Positions 1-7,907 of a stretch of 64,000 nucleotides of DNA are shown here, piece after piece. The position numbers were made by a program, and so were the translations under genes. The stretch comes from Ferrigenium kumadai. GTDB lineage: Bacteria > Pseudomonadota > Gammaproteobacteria > Burkholderiales > Gallionellaceae. Below the pieces are notes generated by a model that saw nothing but the letters and a program-made list of their open reading frames with translations, had not been told where the DNA came from and did not search any database. The stretch spans positions 1,860,001 through 1,924,000 of the forward strand of contig NZ_AP019536.1 in assembly GCF_018324385.1 (NCBI RefSeq). The letters are read 5' to 3'. Position 1 is the first letter of the stretch; every line of letters starts with the position of its first letter.

Positions 1-371
1 TGCGGGATGATCCAGTGAGCGTGAATCACATCGATGCGCCGATGCCTCAGAATTCGCAACAGCGCGATGAGTTGCGCGATGAAGAAAAACGGCAGCAACA
101 GATAACACCAGCGGCTGCGCTTGAGATTGGCAAGGATCCCTCCCTGATAGGCCAATCTTTCCCATCGGGAAAAAAAATAGCGGAAACGCACGACTTCAAT
201 GCCATCAACACTCTCGAAACGTTCAGCGCCATGGGCATGAGGGGCGAGGACAACGACATCGAACTTGTCACCAAGCCGCCGGCAAAGCTCGAAAACAAAC
301 GGCGGCTCCTTGTCACCTTGCCAGCGAGGGAAGGTGGAGGTCAGCACCAGGACTCGTTTTCTAATGGTCAC
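1..371 (-). CDS. Glycosyltransferase, GT4-like, N-terminal part (runs off the window)
   Basis: The frame stays open from a GTG at 369-371 to the window edge, giving about 123 residues. It starts with MTIRKRVLVLTSTFPRWQGD, the usual beta-strand opening of GT-B glycosyltransferases, and reaches an IDVIHAHW motif typical of GT4 donors at the end of the first Rossmann half. A hydrophobic stretch (CYLLLPFFFIAQLIALL) sits at about 85-105, as in membrane-associated GT4 enzymes. The GTG overlaps the stop of the upstream GT2 gene by 11 bases, so translation is probably coupled. A run of eight T bases lies in the gene, but the frame is intact across it. Substrate is unknown; the C-terminal catalytic half is outside the window. 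Confidence 0.75.
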   Translation of the reverse strand, partial: MTIRKRVLVLTSTFPRWQGDKEPPFVFELCRRLGDKFDVVVLAPHAHGAERFESVDGIEVVRFRYFFSRWERLAYQGGILANLKRSRWCYLLLPFFFIAQLIALLRILRHRRIDVIHAHWIIP

Positions 372-1242
372 TGTCCTTATATGCCAGCATGGTGATCTGT
401 TCAGAAACCAGTCCGATCAGGAATACGATGATCGCGCTGATGAACAACAAAGCGCTCATGTTGGTGAAGCGGTGCAGAGTCAGGTAGGTGTGGACATAAT
501 TACCCGCGCCCAGCAGAAAAAAAAGGGCGCTGACCGGGAAGAACAGTTTCAGCGGCGAATACAGCGAGCCGATCTTGAAGATGATAAGCAGGAATCGCAC
601 CCCATCGCGCACGATACGCATGTGACTGCTGTTACCGATACGCTTGGGGGCATGGATCGGCACATACCCCACGCTATAGCCGGCCCGGAAGAAACTCATG
701 GTAATGGTGGTCGGATAGGAAAAACCATTGGGCAGCATGTAAAGGAATTGGCGGAACTTGTCGGCCTTGACCGCCCTGAAGCCCGAGGTCAGGTCATCCA
801 CTTTTTGCCCCACCATCCAGCTCGCCAGCCAATTGTAGAACCCGTTGGCGACCGCCCGGTGCGCGCCGGCCTGAGAGCCTCTGCCGCGCGCCCCCACCAC
901 CATGTCATAGCCTCGCTCGAGTTTTTCCAACATCAACGGAATATCTTGCGGCTGATGCTGTCCGTCGGCATCCATGAAGATCAGCACGTCGCCCTTTGCG
1001 GCGCGTGCGCCGGACTTTACCGCTGCGCCATTGCCTTTCGGGTACGGATGGCTGACCACTCGCACGGGAAACTTGGCGCACACCGACAACGTGTCATCGT
1101 CCGAACCGTCATTGACGACGATGATCTCCGCCTCCGGTAATCTCGCCACGACCTCGGGCAACAAACGACGTAATCCTTCAGCCTCGTTGCGGGCCGGAAT
1201 AACCAGTGTGATATCCATAAGCGGCTTTATCTTTTCACTCAT
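361..1242 (-). CDS. Glycosyltransferase family 2 (DPM/DPG synthase-like) with C-terminal membrane anchor
   Basis: A 293-residue protein. The N-terminal GT-A fold has DITLVIPARNEAEG at the start, VVNDGSDDDT, and the metal/nucleotide-sugar motif MDADGQHQPQD. The C-terminal 80 residues hold two hydrophobic segments (about 215-240 and 250-280), the layout of polyprenyl-phosphate glycosyltransferases that load sugar onto a lipid carrier at the inner membrane. An ATG at 1240-1242 was chosen over a GTG at 1266 because the usual N-terminus begins near it. It overlaps the following GT4 gene, and both probably act in surface glycan or protein glycosylation. The sugar is not predictable from sequence. 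Confidence 0.85.
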   Translation of the reverse strand: MSEKIKPLMDITLVIPARNEAEGLRRLLPEVVARLPEAEIIVVNDGSDDDTLSVCAKFPVRVVSHPYPKGNGAAVKSGARAAKGDVLIFMDADGQHQPQDIPLMLEKLERGYDMVVGARGRGSQAGAHRAVANGFYNWLASWMVGQKVDDLTSGFRAVKADKFRQFLYMLPNGFSYPTTITMSFFRAGYSVGYVPIHAPKRIGNSSHMRIVRDGVRFLLIIFKIGSLYSPLKLFFPVSALFFLLGAGNYVHTYLTLHRFTNMSALLFISAIIVFLIGLVSEQITMLAYKDSDH

Positions 1243-1315
1243 CCTGCAACCAAACTGAACATGCACGTGAATACCGGTCTTGCAACTTGTTCCGTTGCGT
1301 CTATTACATAGTTTT

Positions 1316-3058
1316 TCATTTTATCAGTTCCGCCTTGGGCCGGATTTCCGGCGGCAAATTGCCGAATTCAGTGACTATTTGGCTTCTGTGGCTGCCAGTT
1401 AGCAGCGGGTTCGACAACGCGGCGCGGTAAAGACGTGCAATGATTTCCGCATTGACTACGCAACTCCCGTCGGCAAGGCACCTTGCCAAGCCGATGAGGG
1501 AATTCTTGTTTGGCGGCCCAAAAGGAACCGTCGCAAGGCGTTGCTCCAGCATCTCTATCAGTGCTTCATCCGGCTGTAGTCCCCTTTCCGCATTCACCAC
1601 CAGGATTCCGAGCAACCCGGAGATGTTTGACGGCGCATTATATGCAGCCTGCTGGTAATGGAATATGGCTTTGTTATAGAGATCAATTGCCTCTTCGCGC
1701 GACGTTGGCGGCAGGTGGTCGTAAAGTCCCGCCAGGTCGGTGTGCGCCCGCACCGAATATGGGTGCCGTTCCACCTCCAGCGTGCGCATCAATAGCGTAT
1801 CTCCCCATTGCTGGGCACGGGCCGCGGTCAGTCCGGCGAACAGGATCACCAACGCCATGAAAGCCATTCGGCGCAAGCGCAAACTGGGCAGATGCAACCG
1901 GGGATTCAATGTGTAATAGGCCAAGGGCAGCAAGATGCCGAACATGGGCAAATAGTTGCGGTGTTCAAAAGCGATTTCCAGTGGAATGACCGTGGACTCC
2001 AGTGCATGACCGGTCAAGAAGAACGCGATCCCGAAAGCGATCATGGGTTGTTTATTGCGCAACGCAAACGCGCCGCCCGCAAGCACCAGCAGCCCCGCTA
2101 TGGCAGGCAACGTCGTCCAGGGCGTAAGCAGCCCCCTCGAAATCAGGATGTCGTCGTGATGCAAGCCCATCTCGGCCATGTTGGGCAGTACGATCATATG
2201 CAGATAGAACCACAGCACGCGCGCCTCGGTCATCAACCGTTCGGTCAGCGAAAAATCGCGCCATGCATAGCCGCCCAGAATCAGGCCGGGATTATTCAAG
2301 ATGTAAAATAAGCCGAACAACACCGGGACTATCGCCGCCGAACCGACAACCGCCATAAGGATGCGGCGTGTCCCCTGATCGGAAGTTTTCCAGCGCAGCA
2401 AAATCCCTTCGGTCACAAAAATAAGCAAAGGCAACAAGGCGCCATTTTCCTTGCATAGCGCAGCAAGCGGCGTGATGACGAATATGGCTGCTGCAATTGC
2501 CACAAAACCCGACCGCGCCCCATCCAGCAGTTTTTTCCTGCCATACAGATACAGCACCAAGCCAGCCAGCGTGAATAACGCCGAAAGACTGGTCATGCGC
2601 TGTACCACGTAAAGCACGCCCGTCAGGTTGAACGGATGCAACAGCCAGATCGCGGCGACAGCGATGGCAATCCATGTTTCGGCCCCCTCATCCACTGTTG
2701 AATGATGAATACGCCGGTACAGGTTGAGCAGCAGCCGGACCAGTACAAACACCAGCATCCCGTTGACCAAATGGATCGCAAGATTGGTCGCCTTGAAATA
2801 ATAGGCATCCATGCCGGAAACATAATAATTGACGGCAAAACTCGCCATGCTGATGGGCCGGCTTAACGCCCCCCCACCCGAAGACGCGGCCTGCCAGAGA
2901 GAATAGAAGTCCAGGCTATCAATTCTCAGGAGAGAATTTGTGCCAATATTGGCGCTATCGTCGAAAATGAAATGCCCCGTGAGTCCAGGCAGATAGCAGG
3001 CAACCGTAGCGGCAAGGAGGCAAAACAGGACAAATGGTTTGAGGATAGGAATAGGCAT
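1316..3058 (-). CDS. GT-C-like polytopic membrane glycosyltransferase with C-terminal TPR-like region
   Basis: A 580-residue protein with about ten hydrophobic segments over residues 1-415 and a soluble helical tail (about 425-580) resembling TPR repeats. The first periplasmic loop has the acidic GHFIFDDSANI motif; an Asp pair there is the usual catalytic feature of GT-C enzymes (PMT/TMTC-like), which use polyprenyl-phosphate sugars. It sits just downstream of pilA in the same direction, behind an intrinsic terminator, and next to a GT2 enzyme that could supply a lipid-linked sugar. A role in pilin or cell-surface glycosylation is therefore inferred. No clear Shine-Dalgarno is visible before the ATG. 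Confidence 0.7.
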   Translation of the reverse strand: MPIPILKPFVLFCLLAATVACYLPGLTGHFIFDDSANIGTNSLLRIDSLDFYSLWQAASSGGGALSRPISMASFAVNYYVSGMDAYYFKATNLAIHLVNGMLVFVLVRLLLNLYRRIHHSTVDEGAETWIAIAVAAIWLLHPFNLTGVLYVVQRMTSLSALFTLAGLVLYLYGRKKLLDGARSGFVAIAAAIFVITPLAALCKENGALLPLLIFVTEGILLRWKTSDQGTRRILMAVVGSAAIVPVLFGLFYILNNPGLILGGYAWRDFSLTERLMTEARVLWFYLHMIVLPNMAEMGLHHDDILISRGLLTPWTTLPAIAGLLVLAGGAFALRNKQPMIAFGIAFFLTGHALESTVIPLEIAFEHRNYLPMFGILLPLAYYTLNPRLHLPSLRLRRMAFMALVILFAGLTAARAQQWGDTLLMRTLEVERHPYSVRAHTDLAGLYDHLPPTSREEAIDLYNKAIFHYQQAAYNAPSNISGLLGILVVNAERGLQPDEALIEMLEQRLATVPFGPPNKNSLIGLARCLADGSCVVNAEIIARLYRAALSNPLLTGSHRSQIVTEFGNLPPEIRPKAELIK

Positions 3059-3080
3059 GGAAAATGGATCAAGTTAGAAC

Positions 3081-3107
3081 AAAAAAGGAGGCTGTCGCCT
3101 CCTTTTT
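3081..3107 (-). terminator. Intrinsic terminator of pilA
   Basis: Inverted repeat AAAAAGGAGG / CCTCCTTTTT with a 6-base loop, followed on the minus strand by a T run. It lies 24 bases past the pilA stop and separates pilA from the membrane glycosyltransferase. Confidence 0.9.
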
Positions 3108-3130
3108 CGTCGAGTCAAATCCTATAAGGA

Positions 3131-3568
3131 TTAGGGCTTCGGATAGTACTTCGAGGGGATAGAACCGGTAACACCCCAAGTCGTTCCAGCAGTTGTACAG
3201 GTCGGTGTCCACACAACGTTCAGGCCCGCAATCGCAGCAGGTGCACCATTCGCAGCGGATTTAAACGTGACGGTAATAGCACCGGTAGTATTGGCAACAG
3301 CAATCGTATTCACGACCTTGGCACCGGCCGGAACAGCGGGGGTCAGATTGGTGGTAGTTGCGCCGGTCAGGGCAGTGAAACCGCCGTTATCGCTGCAGAA
3401 TACGCCGAGGTCCAGACGGGGCTGGCTGGTCAAGCTGGTAGCTTCCGAAATCTTGGCCTTGATGGTGTAGTCCTGGTAAGCCGGGATTGCCACGGCAGCC
3501 AGAATGCCGATGATCGCGACCACGATCATCAGTTCGATCAGGGTAAAGCCCTTTTGTACGTTTTTCAT
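3131..3568 (-). CDS. pilA: Type IV major pilin (PilA-like)
   Basis: A 145-residue type IVa prepilin. A short leader MKNVQKG is cut by prepilin peptidase before Phe8, leaving [20 protein letters not shown] with the conserved Glu at mature position 5; this segment is both membrane anchor and filament core. Two cysteines (in GVFCSDN and TPTCTTAG) could form a disulfide. The central part is rich in Thr, Ala and Gly, possible O-glycosylation sites. The ATG at 3566-3568 has an AGGAGCT ribosome site; a longer start at 3595 would add nine residues before the leader and is unlikely. It is preceded by a sigma-54-type promoter and followed by a terminator, so it is probably monocistronic. Confidence 0.95.
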   Translation of the reverse strand: MKNVQKGFTLIELMIVVAIIGILAAVAIPAYQDYTIKAKISEATSLTSQPRLDLGVFCSDNGGFTALTGATTTNLTPAVPAGAKVVNTIAVANTTGAITVTFKSAANGAPAAIAGLNVVWTPTCTTAGTTWGVTGSIPSKYYPKP

Positions 3569-3622
3569 ATAAAAGCTCCTATTTAGGTTAAACACACACG
3601 CCGTGTGTCGATGTCTTTATAA

Positions 3623-3638
3623 GCAATAGCCATGCCAA
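3623..3638 (-). promoter_or_regulatory. Sigma-54 promoter of pilA
   Basis: The minus strand reads TTGGCATGGCTATTGCTT, with GG and GC separated by exactly 10 bases, matching the -24/-12 consensus TGGCAY-N5-TTGC. Transcription would start about 40 bases upstream of the pilA ATG. pilA genes are commonly sigma-54/PilR dependent. The rest of 3639-3790 holds only short inverted repeats (ACTCAC/GTGAGT at 3734-3750) and no gene. Confidence 0.85.
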
Positions 3639-3810
3639 CATTGAAGCTCGTCCCAGCAAAGCCATCCAGCCAGCGCAACCGAATGATTTTTATCAAATAA
3701 TATTATCCAGGATTGCCGATAAAGTTGATTTGCACTCACAAGCGGTGAGTTACCCACCAGAAGCAAACCGCCGCACCTGCCCAGCCTTGCCTACATGGTG
3801 ACATTTTTCG

Positions 3811-5475
3811 TCACCCGCCATGACATACATCCGGATTCACGCCCGGAATCTTGCTCAGGTCCACCTCGGCGATCTGCTCGGGAGCGAGGAATTGCCTGGC
3901 GTAGTCGAGATAGACCTTCTCGCGGATGAAGATATCGAACAGGTCGGGATCGATATGCCCGGCCAATTTCAACTTGCCGAGGATGGCGAGCGATTCGGCC
4001 AGGGTCTTGCCTTCCTTGTAGGGGCGGTCCTTCGCGGTGAGCGCCTCGAAGATGTCGGCGATACCCATCACCCGCGCCTGCACCGACATCTGCTCGCGCG
4101 TCAGGCCGCGCGGATAGCCCTTGCCGTCCATGCGCTCGTGATGACCGCCCGCATATTCCGGCACGTTCTTGAGGTGCTTGGGCCACGGCAACGATTCCAG
4201 CATTTTGATGGTGACATCGATATGATGATTGATGATCCCGCGCTCGGCCTCGGTCAACGTGCCGTACCGGATGGTGAGGTTTTCGATCTCGTCCTCGCTG
4301 AGGAAATTGCTTTCAGCCCCGCCGACATCGCGCCAGCGATAGGCGGCGATCCGGCGCACGCGCTGCTGTTCCTCTTCCGACATGGCCTCGCTGCCGATGT
4401 TGCAATGACGCAGGAATTCGCGGTCGTCGTCCAGTTGCCGGATGTGCACTTCGTACCCGGCACGGATCGCCGCAGCCTCTGCCGAAACGTCCCCCTCTCC
4501 CCCGCTCGCGCGAGAAGGAAGGTTTGATAGCGCTCGCAACATCGCGATCTCGGCATCGCGTTTGAGCACCTCGAACCGCGTGTCCACCAGCTGGATTCGA
4601 TCGAACAGGGTATGCAGCTTGGTCGCCTTGTCCACGATATGCACCGGGGTGGTGATCTTGCCGCAGTCATGCAACAGGCCGGCGATCTTCAGTTCATGGC
4701 GATCCTTCTCGGTCATCACGAAGTCCTTCAACGGCCCGCACTGGGTGCGATTGACCGCTTCGGCCAGCATCATGGTCAACGCCGGCACGCGCGCGCAGTG
4801 TCCGCCGGTATAGGGAGACTTGTCGTCGATGGCGGTGTTGATGAGCTGGATGAAGGCCTCGAACAGCTTTTCCATCTGCTCGATCAGGCGGCGGTTGGTC
4901 AGCGCGATGGCGGCCTGCGAAGCGAGCGACTCCAGCAGCTGCTGGTCGTCGGCCGAGAACGGCACGATCGCGCCGCTCTCGCGGTCCTGCGCGTTGATGA
5001 GCTGCAACACGCCGATGATTTCATTCTCATGATTGCGCATCGGCACCGCCAGGAACGACTGCGAGCGATACCCGGTCTTGGCGTCGAATTTCTTGGTGCC
5101 GGAGAAATCGTACCCCTGCTCGGTGTAGGCGTCGGAAATGTTCACCGTCTCGCCGCTCAAGGCCGAGTGGCTCACCACCATCGCGTTGTTGGGATTCCCG
5201 GCTTCATCGTAAAGCCGGATCGGGTAGAAACTGATAGGCACGCCGCTGGTTCCCCCCATCGCGATATTGAGGGAGTCGGTGCGCATGATCTCGAAGCGCA
5301 GCACCCGTTGTTCCGGCTCAAGCAGATAAAGCGTGCCAGCATCGGCACGAGTGATGCGCTTGGCCGCCTCCAGGATGATCTCCAGCAAGCTGCTGATATC
5401 GTGCTGCCGGGACAGCGCGATGCCGATCTCATTGAGTTCCTTGAGCCGTCGCAGCAGGTTCTCGGCGGAATTCAT
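3811..5475 (-). CDS. GAF domain / HD-GYP c-di-GMP phosphodiesterase
   Basis: A 554-residue cytoplasmic protein. Residues about 10-195 form a GAF sensor. The HD-GYP metal site follows: HD at 269-270 in LLHDCGKI, HH at 417-418, and HHERMDGKGYP at 445-455, which keeps the GYP signature. Family members hydrolyse c-di-GMP to pGpG or GMP. A large insertion (about 285-410) separates the HD pair from the later histidines. Within it, residues 317-335 are coded by a C/T-rich stretch (about 4490-4530) resembling the intergenic repeats of this genome. It is the last gene of the signalling block, 9 bases after the ATPase gene. Activity on c-di-GMP is inferred from motifs only. Confidence 0.9.
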   Translation of the reverse strand: MNSAENLLRRLKELNEIGIALSRQHDISSLLEIILEAAKRITRADAGTLYLLEPEQRVLRFEIMRTDSLNIAMGGTSGVPISFYPIRLYDEAGNPNNAMVVSHSALSGETVNISDAYTEQGYDFSGTKKFDAKTGYRSQSFLAVPMRNHENEIIGVLQLINAQDRESGAIVPFSADDQQLLESLASQAAIALTNRRLIEQMEKLFEAFIQLINTAIDDKSPYTGGHCARVPALTMMLAEAVNRTQCGPLKDFVMTEKDRHELKIAGLLHDCGKITTPVHIVDKATKLHTLFDRIQLVDTRFEVLKRDAEIAMLRALSNLPSRASGGEGDVSAEAAAIRAGYEVHIRQLDDDREFLRHCNIGSEAMSEEEQQRVRRIAAYRWRDVGGAESNFLSEDEIENLTIRYGTLTEAERGIINHHIDVTIKMLESLPWPKHLKNVPEYAGGHHERMDGKGYPRGLTREQMSVQARVMGIADIFEALTAKDRPYKEGKTLAESLAILGKLKLAGHIDPDLFDIFIREKVYLDYARQFLAPEQIAEVDLSKIPGVNPDVCHGG

Positions 5476-5484
5476 GCGCGGGCT

Positions 5485-7887
5485 TTACTTGATACAGACT
5501 GCACGGACCTGATGCATATCGGTTATCCCTTGCAGCACCTTCTCCATACCGTCCTGCTTCAGGGTGTGCATGCCTTCCTCCAGCGCGATGGCCAGCAACT
5601 CGGCGACGCGAGCGTGTTCCTGGATGGCCTTCTTCACCGCGTCGGACCCGATCAGCAACTCGTGCAAGCCGACGCGCCCGCGATAACCCGTGCCGGTGCA
5701 CTTGTCGCAGCCGACCGGCTCGTACAGGGTGAATTGCCCTTTATCATCGGCAAACAGCTTCGCCCATTCGGCATACAGCGCCTTGGTCGCCGCTACCGGG
5801 TCCTTCTTCCATGTCGTGGTGTTCTTCAGTTCTTCGCTATATTCGTTCAGCAGCGCCTTGATTTCGTCGGCCGTGGCGATGTGCGGCTTCTTGCAATCGG
5901 CACACAGGCGTTTCGCCAGGCGCTGCGCGAGAATGCCCAGCAGGGCGTCGGCGAAGTTGAACGGGTCCATACCCATGTCGAGCAGGCGGATGATGGATTC
6001 GGGCGCGCTGTTGGTGTGCAGCGTGGCGAACACCAGGTGACCGGTCAGCGAGGCTTCGATGCCGATGGACACCGTCTCCTTGTCGCGCATTTCGCCGACC
6101 ATGATCACGTCCGGGTCGGCGCGCAGGAATGCGCGCATGATGGTGGCGAAGTCCAGTCCCGCCTTCTTGTTGATCTGCACCTGGCGCAGGCCCTTCTGGG
6201 TGATTTCCACCGGGTCTTCGGCAGTCCAGATCTTGGTATCCGGCGTGTTGATGTATTTCAGGATGGAGTGCAGCGTGGTGGTCTTGCCGGAACCGGTGGG
6301 GCCGCACACGAAGAACAGGCCATACGGCTTGCTGACCGTCGCCTTGACCAGTTCGTTGTTGCGCGCGGAAAAGCCCATCTTCTCCAGCGGCAACGGTTCG
6401 CCGGATGCGAGGATACGCATCACCACGTCTTCGACGCCGCCCTGCGAGGGGATGGTCGCCACGCGCAACTCGATATCCAACGGGCCGAATTTCTTGAACT
6501 TGATCTTGCCGTCCTGCGGTTTGCGCTTCTCGGAGATATCCAGGTCGCACATGATCTTGAGGCGCGTCACCAAAGCATTGCGGTAAGTGGATGGCACTTC
6601 GATATAGTTAAGCAGCGAGCCATCCTTGCGTACGCGGATCTGCGTTTTCATCTTGCCCGGCCCCGGCTCGATGTGGATATCGGAGGCGCCCATACGGTAG
6701 GAATCGACGATGATCTTGTTGACCAGCTTGACCAGTTCGTTGTCCGCCGCCGCATTGACATCCTCCTGGCTGATGCCGCCGCCGTTTTCTTCTTCGTCTC
6801 CGCCCAGACTGGACAACAGGTCGTCCATCGACGACTCGTCCATCGAAAAGCCTCCGGTCGCGTCGGCGCCACCGCCGCCATAATACAAGTCCAGAGTCTG
6901 CTTGAACTCTCGCTGGGAACAGACCTTGTAAATCAGACGGTGCTTGGGAAAAATGTTGTTGACCACCCGCGAGGCCTGGGTCCGCTCCGGGTCGGTGGTC
7001 AGGATCAGCAATCCGTCCTGGTTCTCCTCTATCGGTATCCAGTGGCTGCTTTCGACGTACTCCCGCTTCAGGTTGCGCAACAGGTCGGCGGGCTTGATGC
7101 GGTCGGACTTGTACGGCTCGTAAGGCACCCCGAAGAATGTGGACAGCGCCTTGCCCAGTGCCGGGATGCTGACCTGGAATTCGTCGATCAGTACCTCCTC
7201 GATGTCGATCCCCTTGCGGCGCGCGGTGCGGGCCGCCAACTCGAACTCTGCCGCGGAAAGCACGGCATCGGCGACCAGATAGTCGTACTTGGTCTTGATG
7301 GTCGCGCTCTGCTGCCGTTGGCGCAACGCCACCGCCATGGTCTGCGCCAGTTCCTGCACGCCCTCCTCGACCACTGCCGAGAAAGGAGTTCCCGCCTTGT
7401 TGTTGATGACCTGGATGATGCCGACCAGGTCGCCATTGCCGGCATCCATAATCGGCGCGACCAGCATCTGCTTGGTCCGGTAGCCGGTGCGCTTGTCCAC
7501 CTCCTGCAGGAAGCGCAGATGCGCGCTGTAACCGGCCAGTTCCTTCTCGTCGTAGACGTCCCTGATATTGAGGAGCCGCTTGTGCATCGCCGCATATCCG
7601 GCAACGCTTTGCTCGGCGATCGGCAGCTTGAGATCCTTGAACGAATTCAGGCCTGTCTTGACCTTGGAAATCAGCGAGGCATTGTCCTCCCCCACCACAT
7701 AGATGGTCAGCCGGTCCGCATTGAACAGTGTGCAGATATCCTTGCTGACATCCAGCATGATCTCGTCGATGTTGCTGGTGGCATGTATCTTGTTGATGAC
7801 ATGATTGAGATTCTTGGTGAACTCGAGCTTGAGGCCGATATCACCGGTATTGTTCATTGCGCCATTGGCCGCCATTACTGTACTCAT
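5485..7887 (-). CDS. GAF domain plus type II/IV secretion-pilus ATPase (GspE/PilB family)
   Basis: An 800-residue protein: GAF domain (about 20-180), a GspE/MshE N-terminal-like domain (about 195-330), an acidic Gly-rich linker (about 345-375) and a secretion ATPase. Walker A GPTGSGKTT is at 529-537, the Walker B/Glu region DPDVIMVGEMRD near 591-602, and the zinc site at Cys662, Cys665, Cys727 and Cys730. PilB/GspE hexamers drive pilus or pseudopilus assembly; a GAF fused in front is unusual and suggests control by a small ligand. No pilC, pilM-Q or gsp partner genes lie nearby. The ATG at 7887 has GGAGCGGTA before it; an earlier start at 7938 would overlap the upstream gene. Confidence 0.9.
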   Translation of the reverse strand: MSTVMAANGAMNNTGDIGLKLEFTKNLNHVINKIHATSNIDEIMLDVSKDICTLFNADRLTIYVVGEDNASLISKVKTGLNSFKDLKLPIAEQSVAGYAAMHKRLLNIRDVYDEKELAGYSAHLRFLQEVDKRTGYRTKQMLVAPIMDAGNGDLVGIIQVINNKAGTPFSAVVEEGVQELAQTMAVALRQRQQSATIKTKYDYLVADAVLSAAEFELAARTARRKGIDIEEVLIDEFQVSIPALGKALSTFFGVPYEPYKSDRIKPADLLRNLKREYVESSHWIPIEENQDGLLILTTDPERTQASRVVNNIFPKHRLIYKVCSQREFKQTLDLYYGGGGADATGGFSMDESSMDDLLSSLGGDEEENGGGISQEDVNAAADNELVKLVNKIIVDSYRMGASDIHIEPGPGKMKTQIRVRKDGSLLNYIEVPSTYRNALVTRLKIMCDLDISEKRKPQDGKIKFKKFGPLDIELRVATIPSQGGVEDVVMRILASGEPLPLEKMGFSARNNELVKATVSKPYGLFFVCGPTGSGKTTTLHSILKYINTPDTKIWTAEDPVEITQKGLRQVQINKKAGLDFATIMRAFLRADPDVIMVGEMRDKETVSIGIEASLTGHLVFATLHTNSAPESIIRLLDMGMDPFNFADALLGILAQRLAKRLCADCKKPHIATADEIKALLNEYSEELKNTTTWKKDPVAATKALYAEWAKLFADDKGQFTLYEPVGCDKCTGTGYRGRVGLHELLIGSDAVKKAIQEHARVAELLAIALEEGMHTLKQDGMEKVLQGITDMHQVRAVCIK

Positions 7888-7907
7888 TACCGCTCCTATC
7901 TCACTCG

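Noticed and set aside
47-316. Separate minus-strand gene or frameshift in the first glycosyltransferase
   Set aside because: Re-counting the T run (eight bases) keeps the GT4 frame open to the window edge with continuous family motifs.
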